Position numbers and translations under genes: made by a program. DNA of 36,129 bases from Planctomycetota bacterium. Lineage in GTDB: Bacteria; Planctomycetota; Phycisphaerae; Sedimentisphaerales; Anaerobacaceae. Below, in pieces: positions 15,755-23,815 of this stretch. Within the stretch, counting starts at the first letter, position 1, and every line of letters begins with the position of its first letter. The DNA is taken from the NCBI GenBank assembly GCA_022566315.1, contig JADFJC010000024.1, forward strand, positions 1 to 36,129, in the 5' to 3' direction. The notes below the pieces were generated by a model. That model made no database searches and was not told where the DNA came from. It saw nothing but the letters and a program-made list of their open reading frames with translations.

Positions 15755-18325
15755 ATGCGCAAGAGAGCGTCTTTTTTAGACTCCGGCGAGCTCAGTCGAG
15801 TCGTTTTTTTTGCGCTCCTTTTCTTTACCTATGGCATCAATTGCTGTTCTACCTCGGCCCAGGCTCAACTCGATACTCGATACTCGATTCTTGACACTCG
15901 TGGCTCGCCGAGGCTCGACCCGCCAACGGCGGGTTTTGATCGGAACCCAGCGCTGCTGGGTCGAGCATCCGGCATCGAGGATCAAAAGTTGTTTTCATCG
16001 TCTGTCAGCCAAAGGTTTTATGAGATAGCCCACGAACTAACTAACTCTGAAGATGTTAGAGAACCACAGGTTAAACAAGCGATGGTATTCTTAACCGCTG
16101 CGATGAAGCTCGACAACAACGCCAGGGATGCTCGTCTATTACTGATTAAGCTTGCCTGCCGGGACCCGGCCGGGCTGCGGCGGGCTTCGCCCCGACGAGA
16201 GCAGGACTATTCCAATCTGGTGTATAATTTACTTATGGATTATGTAGATGAGGCTGCTGATGTTGAGGTGGCAAAAAAAGCTGTCGTGTATTTACTGGCT
16301 CACATGGACACCCGTGAGCAGCGGGAGAAGCTCCTTGAGCAGATGTTGGGGACTCTGGGCGATAAGAACACTGTTTTCGGTTCCGAGCTGTCCACCTTGC
16401 TTGGCCTGTTAAAGGCTGAAGCCTACTCCGCCGAAGCAGCTTCGGCTGCGAAGGCCGGGAAGGCGGATTTGGCTGCCACCGGCAGCCTTGATCATACCCG
16501 CCTTCGGCGGGCTGCTGAATTTTATCTTATGCAGGCTTACAAAAGGAATAGATACAATAAGCCGGCCTTTGCAAAGCTGGCGGAACTTAAGCCCAAGCGG
16601 ATTGGGCCGGCAATATATCTTGAACGGCTAAGATTGGCATTGCGTGAGAATCCATCGGATATCGAAGCTGCTCTTGCCTTTGCGCAAAACGCTGAACGGC
16701 TGCAACTTTACGAGACAGCCGCTGCCGTTTATGAATACTGTGCCGATTTGTTTACTTATCTTTACCCGTCCGAAGCTCTTCCTGCCCACATTTATCTGCC
16801 CTGGGCGATTAGCAGCTACAACACGCAGCAAAATCAGTCCAAATGCCTCCAAATTGCCCAGCGTATCCAGCGAGACGGTCGATTTGACCTGCGCGTAGAG
16901 GCCATAGCCGGCAAAGCATTGACGAAAATCGGCAACGGCGAACTGGCAACCCAGATATTCCAGGCCGCTGAAAAAAAAGCTCTACGAGCGACGAGCAACG
17001 AGCAACGAGCGACGGGACTTGCCTGGTTTTATTGTTTTGTTCTGCCGTTTCCGGACAAAGCATTAGACTGGGCTAACAAAGCCTACAAAACTGAGCCTAA
17101 TTCACCCGCGACAGCCGCTATTTTGGCTTATGCGCTTGTGATGAATAATCAGACGGAATGGGCCAAGCCTATTATCAACAATTATGAGCGTAACCAAATC
17201 GCAGATTTAACATTGGCTCAGATTCAACTGGCGGAAGGACAAAAGGATTCGGCAATCGAAACTCTAAAGACCGCAATCATCAAAGACCCCGGGTCGTTCG
17301 CAGCCGAACGTGCTAAAGAAATTCTGGCCCAACAGGGCGAAAAATATGCCCCGCCGATTGACCCTGATGCTGTTTTAGCTATGTTGGAGAATGTCTTTGG
17401 GCGAACACTCGTTCCCGTATTTACTCCTCCGGAGCGGATATTCTCTGTCCAGCTTAATATTCGCCGGGACCCCGCAAGGCGCCAAGACGGCAATGAGTTC
17501 CCATACGGTGAGCGATTCAGCGGCACGGTTACAATAAAAAATAACTCTGCCGAGCCTCTTGTAATTAGCGATGATGCCTTATTTAAGGGCAATATCAGGA
17601 TTGACGCCGATATTAGTGGGGACCTCAACAAAAAGATACCGAACCTGGTTTCTGCAAAGATTCGGACGGCCTTGCTAATCGAGCCTGGCCGCAGTATCCT
17701 CATTCCTGTACGGCTTATTACAGGCGAACTTAGAGAAACGCTTCTTACCTATCCGCAGGCATCTTTGGACATAGATTTTACGCTCTATCTCGACCCGGTA
17801 ACCACTGATGAGGGCAAGATTGCTAACAGACTCACTTATATTAAGCCGACCAGGGTGCGCATAAAACGTCCGGGCGTTAAACTTACCGGTAAATATCTGA
17901 GAAGCCGGTTTGATTTAATCTCAAAAGGCAACGTCGCCCAAAAAATCAAAACCGCCCAGCTTTTCACCGGCCTCTTGAGAGAGCAGCAGGTGATGTTGAA
18001 TAAGCCGCTTTACAGATTTTTGTATGACGATTGGATGCAGCCTTTATTAAGGTCTGCACTATCCGAATTGTTGCGTAATCCTGCCAACGACCAGTGGGTC
18101 GTTAAAGTGCACACTATAGCTGAGATGCTTTCTTTGCCGCTGGATTACGAGATGACAAGTGCGGCGGCAAAGAATCTGGATAATACTAACTGGACGGTTC
18201 GTATGATGGCTATTTATCTGCTGAGTAAAGCTCCTGACAGCAACTTCGATAAGGTCCTGGACTGGACGGCAAAAAACGACTCAAGCGAGCTCGTTCGCGA
18301 TATGGCAATTGCTTTGGGCAGATAG
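15755..18325 (+). CDS. Large exported helical-repeat (TPR-like) protein with in-frame repeat insertions
   Basis: I chose ATG 15755 (GGAG 6 nt upstream) over the in-frame ATG 15743 and TTG 15707, giving 856 residues. A signal peptide (VVFFALLFFTYGINCCSTSAQA) leads into an odd segment encoded by ATACTCG repeats and a CCCGCCaacGGCGGG palindrome (about 15866-15985). The next roughly 520 residues are alanine-rich paired helices (for example LARKAEYL-like patterns and NPSDIEAALAFAQNAERL) resembling tetratricopeptide repeats. Residues about 550-700 look beta-rich, and the end (NTNWTVRMMAIYLLSKAPDSN) resembles HEAT-like repeats. Further repeat-derived inserts occur at about 16176-16200, 16420-16510 and 16975-17015. 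Function unknown; TPR scaffolds usually hold protein complexes. It follows murJ but with a 150-bp gap. Confidence 0.75.
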   Translation: MRKRASFLDSGELSRVVFFALLFFTYGINCCSTSAQAQLDTRYSILDTRGSPRLDPPTAGFDRNPALLGRASGIEDQKLFSSSVSQRFYEIAHELTNSEDVREPQVKQAMVFLTAAMKLDNNARDARLLLIKLACRDPAGLRRASPRREQDYSNLVYNLLMDYVDEAADVEVAKKAVVYLLAHMDTREQREKLLEQMLGTLGDKNTVFGSELSTLLGLLKAEAYSAEAASAAKAGKADLAATGSLDHTRLRRAAEFYLMQAYKRNRYNKPAFAKLAELKPKRIGPAIYLERLRLALRENPSDIEAALAFAQNAERLQLYETAAAVYEYCADLFTYLYPSEALPAHIYLPWAISSYNTQQNQSKCLQIAQRIQRDGRFDLRVEAIAGKALTKIGNGELATQIFQAAEKKALRATSNEQRATGLAWFYCFVLPFPDKALDWANKAYKTEPNSPATAAILAYALVMNNQTEWAKPIINNYERNQIADLTLAQIQLAEGQKDSAIETLKTAIIKDPGSFAAERAKEILAQQGEKYAPPIDPDAVLAMLENVFGRTLVPVFTPPERIFSVQLNIRRDPARRQDGNEFPYGERFSGTVTIKNNSAEPLVISDDALFKGNIRIDADISGDLNKKIPNLVSAKIRTALLIEPGRSILIPVRLITGELRETLLTYPQASLDIDFTLYLDPVTTDEGKIANRLTYIKPTRVRIKRPGVKLTGKYLRSRFDLISKGNVAQKIKTAQLFTGLLREQQVMLNKPLYRFLYDDWMQPLLRSALSELLRNPANDQWVVKVHTIAEMLSLPLDYEMTSAAAKNLDNTNWTVRMMAIYLLSKAPDSNFDKVLDWTAKNDSSELVRDMAIALGR

Positions 18326-18510
18326 TTCGTTGCTCGTCGCTCGGGCGACGGGGCACGAGTCACACCTTTGGGCTGCTCTGTAAAATTTCCTCAAAAATAG
18401 GTTGTAATATCGTCATAATTTTGTAACATTCCGTATTCTATTTGGTAACAAGAATTTTGTAAAAGTTCAATATGTGGTAAGTTCTGAGGTTTTTTGAAAG
18501 GGTTGTGTAA

Positions 18511-18684
18511 ATGCCAATCAAAGTAGATAAGGAAAAATGCACTGGGTGTGAATCATGTGTAGCAGAGTGCCCCAGTGAGGCCATCAGCATGACTTCCGAC
18601 AAGGCCGTGGTGGACGTCGAAAACTGCGTTGATTGCGGGGTTTGCGTCGATGCCTGTCCTGAGGAAGCAATCGAGATGGATTAA
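18511..18684 (+). CDS. Small 2[4Fe-4S] ferredoxin
   Basis: A 57-residue protein that starts at ATG 18511, right after an in-frame TAA. It has two cluster motifs: C10-TG-C13-ES-C16 with C20-P, and C39-VD-C42-GV-C45 with C49-P, a textbook bacterial two-cluster ferredoxin with CxxCxxCxxxCP spacing. It carries single electrons in the cytoplasm between low-potential redox enzymes, typically in anaerobes. It stands alone between the large repeat protein and tRNA-Glu, so its partners are not indicated. The high content of Asp/Glu is typical of the family. Confidence 0.95.
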   Translation: MPIKVDKEKCTGCESCVAECPSEAISMTSDKAVVDVENCVDCGVCVDACPEEAIEMD

Positions 18685-18692
18685 ACTTGGTT

Positions 18693-18767
18693 GGCCCCAT
18701 CGTCTAGGTAGGTCCAGGACACCGGGTTTTCAACCCGGCAACAGGGGTTCGAATCCCCTTGGGGCTA
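18693..18767 (+). tRNA. tRNA-Glu (anticodon UUC)
   Basis: Acceptor GGCCCCA (18693-18699) pairs with TGGGGCT (18760-18766, one G-U). The anticodon stem CCGGG/CCCGG closes loop TTTTCAA with anticodon TTC, and the T arm reads AGGGG-TTCGAAT-CCCCT. CCA is not encoded. The gene starts 8 nt after the ferredoxin stop. Confidence 0.95.
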
Positions 18768-18796
18768 TTCGAAGAGAATTTCTCAATCGTTTGTAT

Positions 18797-18871
18797 CCCG
18801 GCACAGGGTCCGCCTACGGCGGATAAAGTTCGAACTTGCCCGCCGAAGGCGGGTCCCCTTGGGGCTATTCG
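18797..18871 (+). repeat. Duplicate of the tRNA-Glu 3' half, interrupted by two mini-palindromes
   Basis: The stretch repeats tRNA positions 18734-18771 in order: CCCGGCACAGGG, then GTTCGAA, then TCCCCTTGGGGCTATTCG. Between the pieces sit TCCGCCTACGGCGGATAAA (18809-18827) and CTTGCCCGCCGAAGGCGGG (18835-18853), two small palindromes of the same CCGCC-GGCGG type. It cannot fold as a tRNA. Confidence 0.8.
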
Positions 18872-18894
18872 CCGAACGCTGAAATTCTGAATGT

Positions 18895-19383
18895 TTAAAA
18901 TTGCATACCGGATATGACCGTTTCAAATACCATAGTACCGTCAACGATTCCTTGCACACTTGTTGTAACATGAGTGGTGTCTCTCCGGCGTTTGAATTTC
19001 GTAATATGCCCAAGCAGATATAATCTTTGGCCAGGCTCGACGACAGAGCGGAACTTTGCTGAGCCTATACCCGCAAAGCCGATAAACCCTTCCAGTTCAT
19101 AAGTCTGCTTTACAAAAAAGCTCGATAGCTGGGCTGCCGCCTCGACCATTATTACTCCAGGCATCAACGGCCGACCCGGGATGTGGCCGCGAGACCAGAA
19201 TTCGTCCTCTTTTACATCCTTGTAGCCCAAAATCAGACGTTTGTCCTTATCATACCAGAGGATGCCATCAAGCTGCTGCATCTCAAATCGCTGCGGATTT
19301 AGCTTGTCAATTGCTTCTCTATCAAATACAGGTTTGGCTTTAAGGTCTATTTGCGACAATTCAAACAATAAGGGAGGGGGCAT
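18895..19383 (-). CDS. fabZ: FabZ-like 3-hydroxyacyl-ACP dehydratase (hotdog fold)
   Basis: The start is ATG 19383, with GAGG 8 nt upstream; a longer frame reaches 19404. The 162-residue protein carries GHIPGRPLMPGVIMVEAAAQ (residues 66-85), the FabZ/FabA signature with catalytic His67 and Glu81, followed by the usual GIGSAKFRSVVEPG strand. FabZ dehydrates 3-hydroxyacyl-ACP to trans-2-enoyl-ACP in fatty acid elongation in the cytoplasm. The N-terminus is longer than standard FabZ (catalytic histidine near 50), leaving room for an alternative hydroxyacyl dehydratase role in another lipid pathway. No other fatty acid genes are adjacent. Confidence 0.85.
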   Translation of the reverse strand: MPPPLLFELSQIDLKAKPVFDREAIDKLNPQRFEMQQLDGILWYDKDKRLILGYKDVKEDEFWSRGHIPGRPLMPGVIMVEAAAQLSSFFVKQTYELEGFIGFAGIGSAKFRSVVEPGQRLYLLGHITKFKRRRDTTHVTTSVQGIVDGTMVFETVISGMQF

Positions 19384-19404
19384 TATTGACCTCGAAAAAA
19401 ACAC

Positions 19405-19589
19405 TCTGCGCTCTCGTATTGCGCATTGTCTCGCAACTGTTCATACGCAATACTTCAATGCGCACTGCGTGCAACGCACAATGCGCAATTAGACAAGCAT
19501 TTACAAATACCTGGTAGGGACCCCGCACCTGTACCTGCGACTACCTGTGCAGGAAAGCACAGGTGCAGGCAAGGCGGGAACCCGATGGT
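19405..19589. repeat. Inverted repeats between fabZ and the Hc1-like gene
   Basis: Two structures fill this gap. About 19421-19492 has ATTGCGCATTGT at the left and ACAATGCGCAAT at the right with shorter GCGCA units between. About 19523-19575 has a CACCTGT...CACAGGTG palindrome with internal CCTGTGC-AGGAAA-GCACAGG. The second may form a transcript-end hairpin for the Hc1-like gene, but has no U-tract. Confidence 0.55.
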
Positions 19590-19763
19590 TTATTGGGCTG
19601 ATCTGATTTCAAGAACGCGGTTGCGGACAACCTGAGCAGCCTGCTTGATTTTCTGCATTTGCTTGCGAACTCGCGTTCCTGCCGCCTTATTTCCACCTTC
19701 GGCTTTGCTGAGATCAGCTTCAATTTCAGTAACCAGTACTTTTAGGTCTTCATACTCCTGCAT
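19590..19763 (-). CDS. Hc1-like histone H1 homologue (short)
   Basis: The start is ATG 19763, because GGAGG lies 8 nt before it; an in-frame ATG at 19799 has no ribosome site. The 57-residue product has a central GGNKAAGTRVRKQMQKIKQ segment (24-42), the conserved helix-pair region of chlamydial Hc1-type histone-like proteins, with alternating acidic and basic helices. In Chlamydia, Hc1 has an additional lysine-rich C-terminal tail that binds DNA and compacts the nucleoid; this copy lacks that tail, as do many planctomycete homologues from memory. It probably acts in the cytoplasm as a small DNA-binding or nucleoid-associated protein. No operon partner is apparent. Confidence 0.75.
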   Translation of the reverse strand: MQEYEDLKVLVTEIEADLSKAEGGNKAAGTRVRKQMQKIKQAAQVVRNRVLEIRSAQ

Positions 19764-20147
19764 TAAGTATTCCTCCACTTTGAAGGTTAAAATTGCCATT
19801 TTCAGGTTAGAATCGCTAAAAACTTAACGGTACAGAACCGTTTTGTCAAAGAAAATTGCCTTTTTTTGTAAAAAAATCAATATTTATTTTTCCCCAATTT
19901 GACCGATTCTTACTGTCATCATAGGCTTTAGTAGTCTGTAGCCTCTAATTTAACGGCGCCGTAAGGTGTCCCCAAGGGAGTGGCAGCCTCAAGCGAGTCC
20001 CGCACCAATTAGGCGTGAGCCTAAGCTCAATTAGTGCCGGACGAGCTTGGGGATGGCGCCGAATAACTACCAGTAACCACTATGCCTTTATCGTGTTCCA
20101 GAGTATCAGCAAGGCCGAGGACACTCTCAAAGCTCGGAACCGGCTTA
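19764..20147. other. Gene-free interval with a large nested palindrome
   Basis: Apart from the palindrome at 19954-20061 the interval has an AT-rich run (19855-19905) that probably holds the promoter of the Hc1-like gene. No gene is supported. Confidence 0.6.
19954..20061. repeat. 108-bp nested palindrome
   Basis: The outer arms are CGGCGCC (19954) and GGCGCCG (20055), then CCCCAAG and CTTGGGG, then GTCC/GGAC, GCAC/GTGC and an inner TTAGGC-gtga-GCCTAA hairpin. Such depth of nesting would form one long stem-loop in RNA or single-stranded DNA. It may be a structured RNA or a miniature element. Confidence 0.7.
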
Positions 20148-20624
20148 TTAGACCATTAGTTTTTTGGTCAATTCTGCGACTCTTCGGCCACGGCGCCGGC
20201 ACTGCCGCTCGACCCGCTGGTCGGGCTTACTAATAGAAACCGGCCCATAGTGGTCACCTTTAGGGTCGCCCTGTACCACCATGCCGCTGATAAGCATCGC
20301 CTCTATTATGCCAATAATCGTGGTCTCATTACCGCCGCCGATATTTGCCGCACTGGTAAAGGCCGCCCCTACTTTGCCGTCGAGCTGGCCGTGCCGGCTT
20401 ACTAAATCATCTATCAACTGCTTAACCGGTGCCGCCATCTGGCCATAGTATGTTGGAGAGCCGATTACTATCGCATCATAACCGAACACGTCCTCGGCTT
20501 TTACATCGCTGACCGACTTGCATTCCGTCGGCAAATCAGCCTCATTCATAGCCTTGGCTATTATCTCCGCCATCTCTTTCGTATTACCCGTTCTTGAGTA
20601 ATAGATAACTATTCCCTTTGCCAT
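20148..20624 (-). CDS. Flavodoxin / NADPH-dependent FMN reductase family protein
   Basis: Starting at ATG 20624 (AGGAG lies 11 nt upstream; a second ATG at 20633 lies too close to it) the protein has 158 residues. The FMN phosphate loop YSRTGNT (9-15), then IVIGSPTYYGQMAAPVKQ and AAFTSAANIGGGNETTI identify a WrbA- or flavodoxin-like FMN protein. It would carry electrons or reduce quinones in the cytoplasm. The C-terminal QRVERQCRRRGRRVAEL helix is arginine-rich but aligned with the family's usual end. It lies close to the HPr-like gene upstream (about 70 bp gap with small repeats). Confidence 0.88.
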   Translation of the reverse strand: MAKGIVIYYSRTGNTKEMAEIIAKAMNEADLPTECKSVSDVKAEDVFGYDAIVIGSPTYYGQMAAPVKQLIDDLVSRHGQLDGKVGAAFTSAANIGGGNETTIIGIIEAMLISGMVVQGDPKGDHYGPVSISKPDQRVERQCRRRGRRVAELTKKLMV

Positions 20625-20694
20625 TTTTACCATTTCTCCTAAAAAGTTACGCCCCCCTCGCGATACGCCTCACGCAATATGCACTACGATTTGC

Positions 20695-22242
20695 TTACCG
20701 GCGCAGGTACACAAGTTTTTCAGGTAGAGGGACGTTGTTGCCGAAGTTGTCCTCGCCATATCCGGATTCTGCCAACAGTTTGATATCAGCCAGGACTCGC
20801 TTGTCTCCGATAAACATTGCGGTCAGGTTTGCATCCACATCGATCTTACCCATTGCCAGCAGCCGGGCCATCTCGTCAGTAACTTTCTCCAGCAGTGTTC
20901 CTTCCTTTCCAGTTGGCTCGTCCGGCAACTGCAGAGGTTGTTCGTACAGGATTAGTTTACCTTGCTCGGCCAACGCCAGTACGACACCACGAACGACGGG
21001 GTCTATGTTGCTCTGGCCCGCTTGTTCCTGTTCCTGGACAAGCTTAAGATGAACGATTTCCGAGGCCAGCCAACGTCGTTTTTGCGCGTTTATCTTTTCG
21101 TTGGCGCGGAACAGCTCCAGCGGCGAGCGGGCATCGTAATCCTCCTCATCCATCTGCATCCGAACTTCGCTCCCATAGTGCAGGACAAGCTTGGAAATCA
21201 GCGTGGATGGGCGAACGTGGAAGCCGCGATACGGAGGAACGGACACCTCGACTCGGCCAACCTCGGCGTAACGCTTGAGCATTCTCTGGCACAGATATTC
21301 CGCGCAGTCAATGTACAGACTGATGCTCGTAACTGAGTATTTCATCAGGACCGCCAGCAGCTCCTCGGCCTTTACCAGCGGCTCAAACCGGGTCGGTGAA
21401 TCACAAAGCTCCTTATTCACATGCCGCTCGTAATAGTGAGCAAACGATGTGGCCGTTTCCAGCAGATGAAAGACAACGCTTATATGGCCTCTCAAAATAG
21501 GCAAGTCTGTATCCAGCTTTTCTGCTTCGGTGCCTGAGACGTATGTATCGTACAGTGACTGAAGGTTGTGGAATCGAAGCTCCAGACTTCGCAGCTTTTC
21601 CTCACTAACCGAGCCCAGGACATAGGAAGCGTACTCTTCGGGCTTGGCCCGACTGGCAGCGCGAACATCTTTGCTTTCAGCGGCCAGGTTCAAAAAGGCA
21701 GTGGCAAGTAAAGTTACAGTCTCCGAGACCGTTTCTATCCTGCGTGTCCCGCAGTCGTGTGGCAGTCGGCCGGGAGGAAGCTCTTCGGTGTAAAATTTCT
21801 CACGCAAACCTCCTGACGGAACCGTAAGGCCAAGCTGACCGGCCCTGACGACCATTTGCTTTGCCGCCCGCGAAAGCACATCGCCGGTAAACTCAAGCGC
21901 TCCTTCTGTGGCCTTGACGAAATCCCGCTCAATCGGCAAAAGCCGGTACGCGGGCAATGCGTGCTGAATGTGGAGCAGTTTGTAACTTACGTCGGAAAAA
22001 AGCTTAATCGCCGCTGTCAGCGACCTGAACGAACACCACCGGCAGTTGTTGCCTGCATCGTAGGCGTCAAGAAGCTCCTCAATCTGCAAAGATTGCGAAA
22101 ACAATTGGCCCAGAAACGAACGTACCATAATTTTATCGCTCGATTTGCACTGCGATAGGCAGCTCGCAAGGCCAAGTAATGTCCGGGCACGTTTTGTTAT
22201 CAGCTTCTGAAAATCTTTATCAGCGATTGTTACCGAAACCAT
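20695..22242 (-). CDS. Large helical protein with an embedded HPr-like domain
   Basis: The 515-residue protein is mostly helical. Residues 332-400 look like an HPr domain: VSVPPYRGFHVRPSTLISKL has the G-x-H-x-RP signature around His342, followed by a strand with EEDYDARSPLEL in place of the usual ...AKS-x-LGLL. In the phosphotransferase system the histidine is phosphorylated by enzyme I; in the Bacillus Crh variant a serine is used instead. I see no other PTS gene in the window. The first 330 residues show no family I recognise. Its start lies 1 nt after the stop of the upstream LolA-like gene, so the two form an operon. Confidence 0.7.
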   Translation of the reverse strand: MVSVTIADKDFQKLITKRARTLLGLASCLSQCKSSDKIMVRSFLGQLFSQSLQIEELLDAYDAGNNCRWCSFRSLTAAIKLFSDVSYKLLHIQHALPAYRLLPIERDFVKATEGALEFTGDVLSRAAKQMVVRAGQLGLTVPSGGLREKFYTEELPPGRLPHDCGTRRIETVSETVTLLATAFLNLAAESKDVRAASRAKPEEYASYVLGSVSEEKLRSLELRFHNLQSLYDTYVSGTEAEKLDTDLPILRGHISVVFHLLETATSFAHYYERHVNKELCDSPTRFEPLVKAEELLAVLMKYSVTSISLYIDCAEYLCQRMLKRYAEVGRVEVSVPPYRGFHVRPSTLISKLVLHYGSEVRMQMDEEDYDARSPLELFRANEKINAQKRRWLASEIVHLKLVQEQEQAGQSNIDPVVRGVVLALAEQGKLILYEQPLQLPDEPTGKEGTLLEKVTDEMARLLAMGKIDVDANLTAMFIGDKRVLADIKLLAESGYGEDNFGNNVPLPEKLVYLRR

Positions 22243-22243
22243 A

Positions 22244-23140
22244 TTATTTTCGTTCGCTCTTTTTCTTCAATGGAATTATTTCCGGCTCATCAAAACCTTT
22301 AGGTATCTTAAACTCGAAAACCTTTTTATCCATCCTTTTATTGACCTTCGGCTTGAGAAATTTTATCTCGGAAATATCCTTTAGCTCTATTGGCTCCGTA
22401 GCCGGCTCTGTAGAAACGGTAACTATTTTCGCCGGAAGGCCTAATTTCTTATCAATCCAAAAATCGATAGATATATAATCATCTTTATAAACCGAATTCG
22501 GCTTAACCTTCAAATGTAATTGAATAAAATCTTCCGGCCCGGACTTCTTTTGCTCGACCAACGTTACCTCAAACTGTTTTTTCAAATCTTCTATCTTCGT
22601 AAAGCCGAGCATCGGAAAATTCCTGCTGACTAAATCAAAGACATCCACCGGCTTATTCGGTTCCTTCGCCTCGGCTAATTGATAATACTTAACTGCCTCG
22701 ATTTCGTAGTCAATATGCACAAGCCACGTGCCTTCGAATTGGTAATCGGGATGACTAAGATAGGCGCCGTCGAGCACAATATATTCCTCGACGTATTTTT
22801 CTTCTTCCTCATCTTCTATTTTACGCGTTTGAAAATTCAGTCTCAGCTTTGATCCTTTGCCGAGCTTAGCATAATAAAAAACACCTTTCTGCAGCTTTTC
22901 TGATTCGAGCAACGGCTGAATAAAATTATATTCAATCTGTGCCTGGTAGGACATAAGCTCTGAGGTTTTCTTATTCAACTGTTTTAAGACCGTATCGACT
23001 GCATTAGTCTTTTCCTCTACCGGCTGCTTTGTATCTGAACTTTTCGGGCACTCACAAGCTCTCTTGCACTCAGAAGCCCAACAGGTGCTCACTGTCCATA
23101 ACAAGACAAGGGCCGCTTTGATAACTATCTTTTTATTCAT
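22244..23140 (-). CDS. Exported LolA-like outer-membrane lipoprotein-sorting fold protein
   Basis: I chose ATG 23140 (GGAG 9 nt upstream) over 23155. The 298-residue product has a signal peptide (IKAALVLLWTVSTCWA) and then a cysteine-rich stretch. Long amphipathic strands such as YVEEYIVLDGAYLSHPDYQ and DDYISIDFWIDKKLGLPAKI resemble the LolA/LppX fold used for lipid or lipoprotein carriage through the periplasm; the D-x-W-I-D-K-x-x-GLP-x-K turn is a typical feature of such proteins. The exact ligand is unknown. The gene precedes the HPr-like protein by 1 nt. Confidence 0.7.
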   Translation of the reverse strand: MNKKIVIKAALVLLWTVSTCWASECKRACECPKSSDTKQPVEEKTNAVDTVLKQLNKKTSELMSYQAQIEYNFIQPLLESEKLQKGVFYYAKLGKGSKLRLNFQTRKIEDEEEEKYVEEYIVLDGAYLSHPDYQFEGTWLVHIDYEIEAVKYYQLAEAKEPNKPVDVFDLVSRNFPMLGFTKIEDLKKQFEVTLVEQKKSGPEDFIQLHLKVKPNSVYKDDYISIDFWIDKKLGLPAKIVTVSTEPATEPIELKDISEIKFLKPKVNKRMDKKVFEFKIPKGFDEPEIIPLKKKSERK

Positions 23141-23206
23141 TATTCCGATCTCCATTTTATTCTATGAGTTCTGCAATTTCACAGAAGCCTTCTTTTTCTC
23201 TAATCG

Positions 23207-23794
23207 CTATTTTTTACTATCAATAATTTCAAGAATCCGGCTGATATCATCAATACAAAAATCCGCGTGCTCGGCGAATTCGTCGGCCTGATTGTGATTG
23301 GCCAGAAGCACTGCAACAGCACCCGCCGCCTTTGCGCAGAGTAAATCAAAGAGGTAATCGCCCACCAGCATAGTTTCCTCCGGCTCCACGCCGAATTGCT
23401 CGCATATTCGCAATACCCCGAAGGCATCGGGCTTGACCGGCCCATCTTCTCGGCCAATAACAATATCGAATTTCAGCTTGTGCTTGCGGGCGATAGCAAG
23501 GGCATTGCTTCGCCTGTTACGCGTCAATATTCCGATATGAATCCCCGCTGTACGAAGTGCCGAAAGTGTCTGTTTCGCATTGGCGTTAAGTTTGGATTCT
23601 GTTACCGCTTTTTGCTCGTGATAGTATAGTATTTTCTCCGCATCCTGCCGTTGTTGAGCGGTCATCTTTTCCATCGACTCCAGGACAGGCCCGGAATCTT
23701 TAGCTAACCCTATTTCTTCCCGAATGGCGTCAAAATCAAAGTAAGGCTGGGTTATTGTCCCGTCCAAATCAAATATCACAGCTTTAATCGGCAT
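23207..23794 (-). CDS. HAD-superfamily phosphatase (phosphoglycolate phosphatase-like)
   Basis: The 195-residue protein has the four HAD motifs: FDLDGTI (8-14) with nucleophile Asp9 and Asp11, ILTRN with the motif II threonine, GPVKPD with the motif III lysine, and MLVGDYLFDLLCAKAAG with the motif IV aspartates. The cap between motifs I and II is helical and about 60 residues long (C1 type), as in phosphoglycolate phosphatase and related small-molecule phosphatases. It acts in the cytoplasm on an unknown phosphoester. It lies upstream of the LolA-like gene (67 bp gap) on the same strand. Confidence 0.85.
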   Translation of the reverse strand: MPIKAVIFDLDGTITQPYFDFDAIREEIGLAKDSGPVLESMEKMTAQQRQDAEKILYYHEQKAVTESKLNANAKQTLSALRTAGIHIGILTRNRRSNALAIARKHKLKFDIVIGREDGPVKPDAFGVLRICEQFGVEPEETMLVGDYLFDLLCAKAAGAVAVLLANHNQADEFAEHADFCIDDISRILEIIDSKK

Positions 23795-23815
23795 AATATT
23801 ACAGTACTTAAAGTG

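Noticed and set aside
18328-18360. GC-rich inverted repeat after the large exported protein as a terminator
   Set aside because: There is no U-tract; it matches the GAGCAAC repeat class seen inside the gene.
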